The notes below the pieces were generated by a model. It did not search any database. It saw only the letters and a list, made by a program, of their open reading frames with translations, and was not told the origin of the DNA. Shown here in pieces: positions 1-5,994 of a stretch of 13,976 bases of DNA. The stretch covers positions 1 to 13,976 of the forward strand of contig JAICPQ010000036.1 of assembly GCA_025929745.1 (NCBI GenBank). Reading direction: 5' to 3'. Origin of the DNA: Burkholderiales bacterium (lineage in GTDB: Bacteria > Pseudomonadota > Gammaproteobacteria > Burkholderiales > SG8-39). The first letter of the stretch is position 1, and each line of letters begins with the position of its first letter. The position numbers and the translations under genes were made by a program.

Positions 1-483
1 CGCGAACCCGACCGCGCCGCGATCGATGGCGCCGTCGAGGCCTGCGAGCGTCCATTCAGGCCGGGAAAGAGCGCGAGCCTCGAACCGGTACGCGAGAAGC
101 TCTACGAGGTCATGTGAGACAAAGTGGGCATCGTGCGCGACGCAGCCGGCTTGGGGGCGGCGCAGGCCGAGCTGCAGGCGCTCGAAGCCGAGCTCGAGGC
201 CTATTGCGTGCCGAACGTCGATCGCGCCTTCAACATGACTTGGCACGATTGGCTCAATCTCAAGAGTCTCGTCGCCGTCAGCCGCGCCATCGCGCTCGCG
301 GCCGCGGCGCGATGCGATTCGCGCGGCGCGCACTTCCGCGCCGATTTCCCCGAGTGCGGGCCGTTGGAGGCCTCCGCGTTCACCAGCATTACCCATGGAA
401 TGGTGTCGATGAAACCAGTCGCCTTTACGCGCGTCGCCCCTGGCCAGACGCTGCTTCGTGGGGTGCAAAATGAGGTGGCCTGA
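1..483 (+). pseudogene. C-terminal part of a succinate dehydrogenase/fumarate reductase-type flavoprotein, interrupted by an in-frame TGA
   Basis: One reading frame runs from the window's first base to the TGA at 481-483, broken only by a TGA at 115-117. Read through, it matches the C-terminal domain of SdhA/FrdA-like flavoproteins. The segment KLYEVM-stop-DKVGIVRDAAGL corresponds to the family's xxVMWDKVGIVRDxxGL, and further on come LKSLVAVSRAIALAAAARC and DSRGAHFRADFPE. That last motif is the counterpart of the SRGAHxREDxP motif near the SdhA C-terminus. The FAD-binding and active-site domains lie upstream of the window. The stop replaces an expected Trp codon (TGG to TGA), so the gene is either inactivated or carries a base-call error. 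A GTG at 124 could only restart a fragment lacking the catalytic domain. The gene's end overlaps the next gene by 14 bp, so the flavoprotein and the TPP enzyme pair were probably one operon. The substrate cannot be told from this part. Confidence 0.75.
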
Positions 484-991
484 AGCGATCCACGAGGAGC
501 TGTCGGGCGCCGGCGTGCGCGTCGTCGGCTACGTGCCCGATGCCGGCCATAAGCGCCTGATCGAGCTTTGCCATACGGATCCCAACATGCGCGCGGTGGT
601 GCTCAGCACCGAGGAAGAAGGCATCGGCCTCGCTGCCGGCGCCTGGCTCGGCGGTCAGAAAAGCGCACTTCTCATGCAGTCGAGCGGCGTCGGCAACATC
701 GTCAACGTCCTCGGCATGGTGCGCGAGTGCCGCTTTCCGCTTGTCACCCTGGTCACGATGCGCGGCGAGCAGGGCGAATTCAATCCCTGGCAGCTTCCGA
801 TGGGTCAGGCTGTGCGCCCGGTCCTGGAGGCGATGGGCACGGTCGTGCAGTACGCCGACAAGGCCGAAGAAGTGGCGCCCATAGTCAACGCGGCGCTGCG
901 CCTCGCCTACAACAGCTACGCCTCGGTCGCGGTACTCATTTCGCAGCGCTTGATCGGCATCAAGAGCTTCCAGGAACAGGCCGCGCAATGA
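470..991 (+). CDS. TPP-dependent 2-oxoacid decarboxylase, pyrimidine-binding (alpha) subunit, sulfopyruvate/phosphonopyruvate decarboxylase type
   Basis: This 173-residue protein is the N-terminal (PYR) half of a thiamine-diphosphate decarboxylase of the ComD / phosphonopyruvate decarboxylase group. Visible marks are VVLSTEEEGIGLAAGAWLGG (about residues 43-62), which carries the Glu that activates the thiamine aminopyrimidine, and the following QSSGVGNIVN motif (70-79) typical of this group. The start is ATG 470, giving MRWPEAI; the frame also offers a GTG at 458, but ATG is preferred. It overlaps the flavoprotein 3' end upstream. Its stop overlaps the next start as ATGA (988-991), so the two subunits are probably translationally coupled and form one alpha/beta enzyme. 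The family decarboxylates 3-sulfopyruvate, phosphonopyruvate or related 2-oxoacids; the substrate here is unknown. Databases often label such proteins only 'thiamine pyrophosphate-binding protein'. Confidence 0.85.
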   Translation: MRWPEAIHEELSGAGVRVVGYVPDAGHKRLIELCHTDPNMRAVVLSTEEEGIGLAAGAWLGGQKSALLMQSSGVGNIVNVLGMVRECRFPLVTLVTMRGEQGEFNPWQLPMGQAVRPVLEAMGTVVQYADKAEEVAPIVNAALRLAYNSYASVAVLISQRLIGIKSFQEQAAQ

Positions 992-1545
992 AGCGCCGCG
1001 ACGCGGTTCAGCAACTCCTATTGGACCGCGGCGAGCTGCTCGTCGTAGCCGGTCTGGGATCCACCGCGTGGGACTGCACTGCGGCGGGCGACTCGCCGCT
1101 CACGTTTCCCATGTGGGGCGCGATGGGACAGGCCGCGATGATCGGCCTCGGCCTGGCACTCGCGCAGCCTCAGCGCCGCGTCCTTGTCATCACCGGTGAC
1201 GGCGAGGCACTTATGGGTCTCGGAGCCTTCGCGACAATCGGCGTCCAGCAGCCGGCGAATCTGACCGTCGCTGTCATCGACAACGAGCACTACGGCGAAA
1301 CGGGAATGCAGCAAACGCATACGGCGCACGGCGTAGATCTGGCGGGCATCGCGCGCGCCTGCGGTCTGAAGGTTGTCGCTTTTGAAGAAGCAAGAAACGC
1401 CATCTACCAGGGAGTGGGGCCGCATTTCGTCGTAGTGAAGGTCGAGGCCGAGAAGATTCCGCTGGTGCTGCCGCCGCGCGAGGGCGCGCTTCTCAAAGCC
1501 CGCTTCCGCCGCGCGGTTCTCGGCCCCAACGCGGACCTGGACTAA
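988..1545 (+). CDS. TPP-dependent 2-oxoacid decarboxylase, diphosphate-binding (beta) subunit, sulfopyruvate/phosphonopyruvate decarboxylase type
   Basis: This 185-residue protein is the C-terminal (PP) half of the same enzyme. The Mg/diphosphate motif is clear: GDGEALMGLGAFATIG starts at about residue 70 and the closing Asn sits in VIDNEHYGETG (about 96-106), which is the GDG...N spacing of the TPP family. WGAMGQAAMIGLGLAL (43-58) is the conserved helix that precedes it. The following MQQTHTAHGVDLAGIARACG matches ComE-like and phosphonopyruvate decarboxylase-like proteins. The frame extends upstream to 568 inside the alpha gene, but the ATG at 988, overlapping the alpha stop as ATGA, is the natural start. 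Only 15 bp separate its stop from the convergent dienelactone hydrolase gene, and I see no hairpin terminator there. Family assignment is firm; substrate is inference. Confidence 0.87.
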   Translation: MKRRDAVQQLLLDRGELLVVAGLGSTAWDCTAAGDSPLTFPMWGAMGQAAMIGLGLALAQPQRRVLVITGDGEALMGLGAFATIGVQQPANLTVAVIDNEHYGETGMQQTHTAHGVDLAGIARACGLKVVAFEEARNAIYQGVGPHFVVVKVEAEKIPLVLPPREGALLKARFRRAVLGPNADLD

Positions 1546-1560
1546 GAACCTGATTGGAGG

Positions 1561-2229
1561 TTATCCGACGTGCTTACGAAAGAACTCCAGGGTACGCTCA
1601 CGCGCCTGTTTTGCTGACGGCGCGTGGTAGGAGCCGCGCTGGTCGCAGTTGAAGCCGTGGTCGGCGGGGTAGATGAAGATCTGCTGCTTCTTGTGCTTCT
1701 CGGCGAGCTTCCTGACTCCGTCCGCAGGAATCATCGAATCCTTCTCGCCGAAGTGGCCCATGACCGGAACTTTTGGCTCGATGTCGGCGTTATCCAGGAT
1801 ACCGCCGCCGTAGTAGGGGACCGCGCACGAGAGGCCGCTCACCTTGGCCGAGGCCATCCAGGCGACGAAGCCGCCCCAGCAATAGCCGACGATGCCGACC
1901 TTGCCGGCTTTCTTCGCTTCGTTCACCGCGGCTTGCGTATCCTTCATCGCCATGTCGAGCGTGATCTTCGGGCGCAGCTCGCGTCCCTTGGCAATGTCTT
2001 CGGGCGTGTAGCCGACATCGAAGTTGCGCTGCACACGGTCGAACATCGCGGGTGCGATCGCCAGGTAGCCATCCTTGGCGAAGCCGTCGGCCACGGACTT
2101 GACGTGGCTGTTCACGCCGAAGATTTCCTGGATGACAACGATCCCGCCGCGCGGTTTACCCGTGGGCTCGGCGCGGTACGCGGCAAGCCTGTGGCCGTCG
2201 GATGCGGTGAGCTCGATCATTTTTCCCAT
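1561..2229 (-). CDS. Dienelactone hydrolase family protein
   Basis: This 222-residue protein is a soluble alpha/beta hydrolase of the dienelactone hydrolase (carboxymethylenebutenolidase) family. The triad and its partner are all visible: Glu35 in VIQEIFGVN, Cys117 in the nucleophile elbow GYCWGG, Asp164 in GEKDSMIP and His191 in PADHGF. Length and spacing fit the family (Pseudomonas ClcD uses Glu36, Cys123, Asp171 and His202). Such enzymes open dienelactones in chloroaromatic degradation, but most genomic copies, including ones away from catechol genes as here, have unproven substrates. The start ATG 2229 has a GAGG about 12 nt upstream; ATG 2220 (MIELTA) is an alternative. It is convergent with the TPP enzyme genes and divergent from the dehydrogenase gene across 17 bp. 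No signal peptide is seen. Confidence 0.9.
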   Translation of the reverse strand: MGKMIELTASDGHRLAAYRAEPTGKPRGGIVVIQEIFGVNSHVKSVADGFAKDGYLAIAPAMFDRVQRNFDVGYTPEDIAKGRELRPKITLDMAMKDTQAAVNEAKKAGKVGIVGYCWGGFVAWMASAKVSGLSCAVPYYGGGILDNADIEPKVPVMGHFGEKDSMIPADGVRKLAEKHKKQQIFIYPADHGFNCDQRGSYHAPSAKQARERTLEFFRKHVG

Positions 2230-2233
2230 GGCC

Positions 2234-2239
2234 TAGAAT
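2234..2239 (+). promoter_or_regulatory. Probable -10 element (TAGAAT) for the Ldh-family dehydrogenase
   Basis: TAGAAT ends 7 nt before the GTG start at 2247. The expected -35 position (about 2211-2216) reads GCTCGA, a poor match. With normal spacing transcription would begin at or next to the GTG, giving a leaderless mRNA; this fits the lack of any Shine-Dalgarno sequence. The same motif precedes plsY, folB and (as CAGAATC) tsaD. Confidence 0.4.
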
Positions 2240-2246
2240 CCTCGCT

Positions 2247-3248
2247 GTGAAGGAAGATGCGCAGTCGCTGTTGCAGCTCGCCTGCACCGCGCTTGAACGC
2301 GCGGGCGCAAATCATCGCATGGCCGAAGCGGCCGCGCGGCATCTGGTTCGCGCCGAAGCTCAGGGGCTGCCGACCCACGGTCTGTCGCGCGTGCCGTTCT
2401 ATTGCGGGATGTTGCGTGGCGGACGCGCCGACGGCGCGGCGCAGCCCGTCATGGTGGCCGAGCGTGCCGGCGCGTGCCTTATCGATAACCGCGACGGGCT
2501 GCCGTACGTCTCGGCGCAATGGGCGGTCGAGGAGGCAATTCAGCGCGCGCGGCGTAACGGTATCGCGTTCGCCGGCATCCGCAATAGCGGGCACGTGGGC
2601 GTGCTCGGCATCCATGTCGAGGCCATCGCGCAGGCCGGGATGGTCGGCTTCGGCTTCACCAACTCACCCGCGGCGATGCCGCCCTGGGGCGGGAAGAAGC
2701 CGCTCTTCGGGACCAACCCGATGGCGGCTGCGTTCCCGCGTCCGGGAAAGGCGCCGATCATCGTCGACCTTGCGCTGACCACCGTGGTGCGCGGGCGCAT
2801 CATGATGGCGATGAAGCGCGGCGAGCGCATTCCCGAGGGCTGGGCGCTTGATCGCAACGGAAAACCGACGACTGATCCCAAGGAAGCGATCGAGCACGGC
2901 AGCCTTTTCCCGATCGGCGGCGCGAAGGGCGCGATGCTCGCGCTCGTGTTCGAGCTCATCTGCGCTGCGCTGACCGGCGCGGCGATCGGACCGGAGGCCG
3001 ATTCGTTCTTCTCGGAGGAAGGAAACCGCCCGCGCATTGGCCAGGCTTTCATGGCGATCGATCCCGGCGCCCTGGCCGGAATGAAGACGTACTGGGAAAG
3101 AACCGAGGCGGTGGTCTGCGCGATGCTGTCCGACCCGGAAGTGCGTCTTCCCGGCGCCCGCCGCTTCGCCGCTGAAGAATCGGCGAGGAAGGGCATCGAA
3201 GTCCCGGACGATCTGCTTGCGCAGATCGAGAAGCTATGTTCGACGTAA
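2247..3248 (+). CDS. Ldh family oxidoreductase (type-2 malate/L-lactate/sulfolactate dehydrogenase)
   Basis: This 333-residue NAD(P)-dependent 2-hydroxyacid dehydrogenase belongs to the malate/L-lactate dehydrogenase type-2 family (MdhII, YlbC/AllD, DpkA, ComC), which is unrelated to classical Rossmann LDH/MDH. Family signatures are present: THGLSR with the catalytic His44, NSGHVG (113-118), FGTNP (154-158), the dinucleotide-binding PEGWALDRNGKPTTDP (196-211), and GGAKGAMLALVFEL (224-237). The GTG start at 2247 gives the usual N-terminus; the next in-frame Met is residue 25. There is no Shine-Dalgarno sequence, and a TAGAAT lies just upstream. The stop overlaps the next gene by 13 bp. Substrates in the family include malate, lactate, ureidoglycolate, sulfolactate and piperideine-2-carboxylate, and sequence by eye does not decide among them. 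The nearby ComD/ComE-like pair makes a 3-carbon 2-oxoacid partner reaction thinkable. Confidence 0.9.
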   Translation: MKEDAQSLLQLACTALERAGANHRMAEAAARHLVRAEAQGLPTHGLSRVPFYCGMLRGGRADGAAQPVMVAERAGACLIDNRDGLPYVSAQWAVEEAIQRARRNGIAFAGIRNSGHVGVLGIHVEAIAQAGMVGFGFTNSPAAMPPWGGKKPLFGTNPMAAAFPRPGKAPIIVDLALTTVVRGRIMMAMKRGERIPEGWALDRNGKPTTDPKEAIEHGSLFPIGGAKGAMLALVFELICAALTGAAIGPEADSFFSEEGNRPRIGQAFMAIDPGALAGMKTYWERTEAVVCAMLSDPEVRLPGARRFAAEESARKGIEVPDDLLAQIEKLCST

Positions 3249-3712
3249 TCATCGATTTTCCGAAGATGAAGGTCGGCGTCGTTACGCGCGATGAACACGT
3301 CGTGGAGATTCGCTACCTGCCGCCTTCGGTCGCCGCGAAGGCGGCAGGCAGCCCGCTTGCAGCGACGGCGGCGGACCAACTTGAGCGTTACCGGGGGAAC
3401 CCCGATACGCGATTCGATTTCCCGGTGCTGGTGGAAGGCAGCAGCTTGCAACGCGCGGTGTGGGACGCGATGTGCGCCATTCCGCGCGGAAGCACTCGAA
3501 CGTATGGCGACATCGCCCGTGACCTCGGCGCGGACGCGCGCGCCGTCGGCCAGGCGTGCGGCGGCAACCGCCTGCCCATCATCATCCCGTGCCATCGCGT
3601 GGTCGCGGCCGACGGCATCGGTGGCTTCTCGCACGCGACGGGCGGCTATCTGCTGGAGGCCAAGCGTTGGCTACTCGCGCACGAGGCGCCCGCGTTCGAG
3701 CTGAGGCCGTAG
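3236..3712 (+). CDS. ogt: Methylated-DNA--[protein]-cysteine S-methyltransferase
   Basis: This 158-residue suicide enzyme repairs O6-alkylguanine and O4-alkylthymine by moving the alkyl group to its own cysteine. The active-site motif IIIPCHRVV places the acceptor Cys at residue 119. Upstream are TYGDIA (Tyr90, which rotates the base phosphate) and RAVGQACGGN (102-111), the helix with the Arg finger and the Asn hinge of the AGT fold. The N-terminal half is short and divergent, as is usual for Ogt. There is no fused AdaA domain, so it is Ogt-like rather than Ada. The start ATG 3236 lies within the dehydrogenase gene (13-bp overlap), and the gene overlaps xerD at its end. It probably belongs to an ogt-xerD-ybaK transcription unit. 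Confidence 0.93.
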   Translation: MFDVIIDFPKMKVGVVTRDEHVVEIRYLPPSVAAKAAGSPLAATAADQLERYRGNPDTRFDFPVLVEGSSLQRAVWDAMCAIPRGSTRTYGDIARDLGADARAVGQACGGNRLPIIIPCHRVVAADGIGGFSHATGGYLLEAKRWLLAHEAPAFELRP

Positions 3713-4563
3713 GCGACGGCATTCTCGACGCGTTCTGCGACGCGCTCTGGCTCGAGGACGGCCTTGCGCGCAATACGATCGCGTCCTACCGCACCGATCT
3801 CGAGCAGCTCGCGAAGTTTCTCAGGCGCAAGAGCCTGACGGAGGCGGGCGAGGCCGATCTCTTCGCTTTCCTGGCCGCGGCAAAGGGACGCGCCTCGAGC
3901 GCGGCGCGGCGCGTGTCGACGCTGAAGCGTTTCTACCAATACTGCGTGCGCGAGCGCCACGTCGGCGCCGATCCGACGCTCAAGCTCGACCCGCCAAAGC
4001 GCGCGCCGCGTTTTCCGCGCTCGCTTTCCGAGGCCGACGTGGAAGCGCTGCTCGGCGCGCCTGATGTGGCGACCCCGCTCGGCCTGCGCGACCGGGCCAT
4101 GCTGGAAACGCTGTACGCAACCGGTTTGCGCGTCTCCGAGCTCGTGGCGCTCAAGACGTTCGAGGTGAATCTGGATGCGAACGTGATCCGCGTCATGGGC
4201 AAGGGCTCGAAGGAGCGGCTCGTGCCGCTCGGCGAAGAGGCCGCGCACTGGATTTCGCGGTATCTCGAGCAACGAAAAAGCAGCGCGAATGCTCTGTTCA
4301 TTACCGGACGGGGCCGCGGCATGACGCGCCAGGCGTTCTGGCATCTCATCCGCCGCTACGGGGCACGCGCCATTCCGGGCAAGAAGCTCTCGCCGCATGT
4401 GCTGCGCCACGCCTTTGCCACGCATCTCATCAATCACGGCGCCGATCTGCGCGTGGTGCAGCTGCTCCTCGGCCACGCCGACATCTCCACCACGCAGATT
4501 TACACGCACGTCGCGCGCGAGCGGCTGAAAGCGCTGCACGCCAAGCACCACCCCCGCGGATGA
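3667..4563 (+). CDS. xerD: Site-specific tyrosine recombinase XerD
   Basis: XerD works with XerC at dif to resolve chromosome dimers during division. All six catalytic residues can be seen: Arg in ATGLRVSEL, Lys in GKGSKERL, His and Arg in SPHVLRHAFATHL, His in LLGHADIS, and Tyr in TQIYTHV. The N-terminal core-binding domain starts at FCDALWLEDGLARNTIASY, and the end KHHPRG matches E. coli XerD. It follows XerD rather than XerC in, for example, NHGADLRVVQxLLGH and the HHPR tail. No ATG lies near the expected start. The best candidate is TTG 3667, preceded by GGAGG at 3655-3659 with a 7-nt spacer, giving 298 residues (E. coli XerD also has 298) and a 46-bp overlap with ogt. The frame stays open much further upstream in the ogt shadow. 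An ATT at 3721 is a less likely start. The stop overlaps ybaK as ATGA. Confidence 0.93.
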   Translation: MATRARGARVRAEAVGDGILDAFCDALWLEDGLARNTIASYRTDLEQLAKFLRRKSLTEAGEADLFAFLAAAKGRASSAARRVSTLKRFYQYCVRERHVGADPTLKLDPPKRAPRFPRSLSEADVEALLGAPDVATPLGLRDRAMLETLYATGLRVSELVALKTFEVNLDANVIRVMGKGSKERLVPLGEEAAHWISRYLEQRKSSANALFITGRGRGMTRQAFWHLIRRYGARAIPGKKLSPHVLRHAFATHLINHGADLRVVQLLLGHADISTTQIYTHVARERLKALHAKHHPRG

Positions 4564-5024
4564 CGCCCGCCACTTCGTTTTTGAAGAAGCGCGGCGTCGC
4601 GTTTTCGGAGCATGAATACGAGTACGTCGAGCACGGCGGAACTGAGTGGCCGGCGCGCGCACTCGAGGTGCCCGAGAACCACATCATCAAGACGCTCGTG
4701 ATGGAGGACGAAGCGCGCAAGCCGCTCATCGTTCTCATGCACGGCGACCGCACCGTCTCCACGAAGAATCTCGCGCGCCAGACCGACCGGAAGAACATCG
4801 AGCCGTGCAAACCCGAGGTGGCGCAGCGCCATACGGGCTATCAGGTGGGCGGCACCTCGCCATTCGGTACGCGTAAGCCCCTGCCGATCTACGCCGAGCG
4901 CTCGATCTTCGACCTGCCGGAGATCTACATCAACGGCGGGCGCCGCGGGCTGCTTCTCAGGATGCGCAGCGCCGACCTCGCGGCGGCGCTGAAGCTCACG
5001 CTGGTCGCCGTCGCTCTATCGTGA
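4560..5024 (+). CDS. ybaK: Cys-tRNA(Pro)/Cys-tRNA(Cys) deacylase, YbaK/EbsC family
   Basis: This 154-residue protein is a trans-acting editing domain that hydrolyses Cys mischarged on tRNA-Pro by ProRS. Visible features are NHIIKTLVM (Lys44, the conserved lysine of the INS superfamily pocket) and GGTSPFGTRKPLP (97-109), the conserved glycine-rich loop of YbaK proteins. The full length fits the family (about 155-160). It starts at ATG 4560 in a four-base ATGA overlap with xerD, implying coupled translation. Its last 29 bp overlap the 3' end of the convergent folB gene. YbaK differs from ProX and from the ProRS INS domain by that loop; I am fairly sure of YbaK/EbsC. Confidence 0.92.
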   Translation: MTPATSFLKKRGVAFSEHEYEYVEHGGTEWPARALEVPENHIIKTLVMEDEARKPLIVLMHGDRTVSTKNLARQTDRKNIEPCKPEVAQRHTGYQVGGTSPFGTRKPLPIYAERSIFDLPEIYINGGRRGLLLRMRSADLAAALKLTLVAVALS

Positions 5025-5352
5025 CGCCAACGAATTTCGCGTTCGCCAGAATGCCGAGCTTGGCGGCGCTCACCTTGACCCATGGCGCGCCGAATTCCTC
5101 CGTGACGAGGGCGGCGATGCGGTCGGCGAAGGTCTCGACCAGGCGAAAGTGTCCGCTCGCGGCGAGCGCGGAGATGCGCAGCGCCACCTGCTCGTAGTCG
5201 ATGGTGTCGGCAACCCGATCACTCGTGAATACCGCGGCCCCGGGCACGCCGATCTCGAGATCGATGGTCACGGTCTGCTTGACGTGGCGCTCGCGCCGAT
5301 GGATGCCGATCAGCACGTCGACGCGCAGGTCGCGGATCACGATGGCGTCCAT
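4996..5352 (-). CDS. folB: Dihydroneopterin aldolase
   Basis: This 118-residue FolB cleaves 7,8-dihydroneopterin to 6-hydroxymethyl-dihydropterin and glycolaldehyde in folate synthesis; it acts as a cytosolic octamer. Family marks are the N-terminal DAIVIRDLRVDVLIGIHRRER with the catalytic-region Glu (residue 21), DTIDYEQVALRI, LVETFADRIA (pterin-binding Glu), and VSAAKLGILANAKFVGVTIER with the conserved Lys. The usual 'KPxA' is KLGI here, a mild variation. Its start, ATG 5352, is divergent from plsY across a 30-bp gap holding a 16-bp palindrome. There is no Shine-Dalgarno; a TAGAAT ends 10 nt upstream. The 3' end overlaps ybaK by 29 bp. Confidence 0.92.
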   Translation of the reverse strand: MDAIVIRDLRVDVLIGIHRRERHVKQTVTIDLEIGVPGAAVFTSDRVADTIDYEQVALRISALAASGHFRLVETFADRIAALVTEEFGAPWVKVSAAKLGILANAKFVGVTIERRRPA

Positions 5353-5360
5353 GGTGCCGA

Positions 5361-5376
5361 CGATTCTATAGAATCG
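5361..5376. promoter_or_regulatory. Perfect 16-bp palindrome between folB and plsY, giving back-to-back TAGAAT -10 boxes
   Basis: CGATTCTATAGAATCG is identical to its own reverse complement. Each strand therefore reads TATAGAATC towards its own gene: TAGAAT ends 8 nt before the plsY ATG and 10 nt before the folB ATG. The simplest reading is two overlapping divergent promoters sharing one symmetric -10 region, which would be mutually exclusive. An operator for a dimeric regulator is an alternative. No good -35 is seen on the plsY side (GTCCAT at about the right distance). Confidence 0.45.
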
Positions 5377-5382
5377 GGCGCG

Positions 5383-5994
5383 ATGGCGACCGTGGCGGCG
5401 ATCGTGGCGGCGTACCTCATCGGATCGATCTCCTTCGCCATTGTCGTGAGCCGCCTGATGCGCCTACCGGATCCGCGCAGCTACGGCTCGAAGAACCCAG
5501 GTGCCACGAACGTTCTGCGCACCGGAAAACGGGTCGCCGCGACGCTCACGCTAATCGGCGACGCGGGCAAGGGCGCCGTGGCCGTGTGGCTCGCATCTGC
5601 AGTGACGGCGCAGCTCGCGCTCGTCGGCCTCGCCGCCTTCGTCGGTCACGTTTTCCCGGTCTGGCATCGCTTTCAAGGCGGAAAAGGCGTCGCCACAGCG
5701 GGTGGAGTGCTGCTTGCGCTCGACTGGCGCGTCGGGCTTGGCACGATCGCGAGCTGGCTCGTCATCGCCGTCTGCTTCCGCTACTCGTCGCTCGCTTCGC
5801 TGGTCGCGGCCTTATTCGCCCCGTTCGCCACGTTGCTTGCGCTCGGCTGGGAGAGCGCGCTCGCGGTCGCGGGGATGTCCGCGCTGCTCATCTGGCGACA
5901 TCGCGGAAATATCGCGCGGCTTGCCGCGGGCACCGAGCCGCGGCTGGGCGAGAAGAAGGCTAGTGCTGCAGATCCCAGCGCGGCTTCACGCTAA
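5383..5994 (+). CDS. plsY: Glycerol-3-phosphate acyltransferase PlsY
   Basis: This 203-residue integral inner-membrane enzyme transfers acyl from acyl-phosphate to glycerol-3-phosphate, the first step of phospholipid synthesis with PlsX. It opens with a membrane segment AAIVAAYLIGSISFAIVVS. Motif 1 is YGSKNPGATNVLRTG, motif 2 lies in LIGDAGKGAVAVWLA, and motif 3 is FVGHVFPVWHRFQGGKGVATAGG. Further hydrophobic helices follow (LIWRH ends the last) and the C-terminal tail is short and charged. The frame is open upstream to 5149 but that is folB antisense; ATG 5383 gives the standard N-terminus. It has no Shine-Dalgarno and sits 8 nt after TAGAAT, so a leaderless mRNA is likely. Its 3' end overlaps convergent tsaD by 35 bp. 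Confidence 0.94.
   Translation: MATVAAIVAAYLIGSISFAIVVSRLMRLPDPRSYGSKNPGATNVLRTGKRVAATLTLIGDAGKGAVAVWLASAVTAQLALVGLAAFVGHVFPVWHRFQGGKGVATAGGVLLALDWRVGLGTIASWLVIAVCFRYSSLASLVAALFAPFATLLALGWESALAVAGMSALLIWRHRGNIARLAAGTEPRLGEKKASAADPSAASR

Noticed and set aside
115..117. TGA read as Trp or selenocysteine
   Set aside because: TGA ends many intact genes here, and no SECIS-like hairpin or selenoprotein family relation was seen. Mutation or sequencing error is simpler.
568..987. Longer beta-subunit frame beginning inside the alpha subunit gene
   Set aside because: The upstream part is a shadow of the alpha gene. The ATGA overlap at 988 gives the normal N-terminus.
3556..3666. Longer XerD beginning at 3556
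   Set aside because: The added residues are an Arg/His-rich translation of the ogt active-site region in another frame, with no XerD homology.
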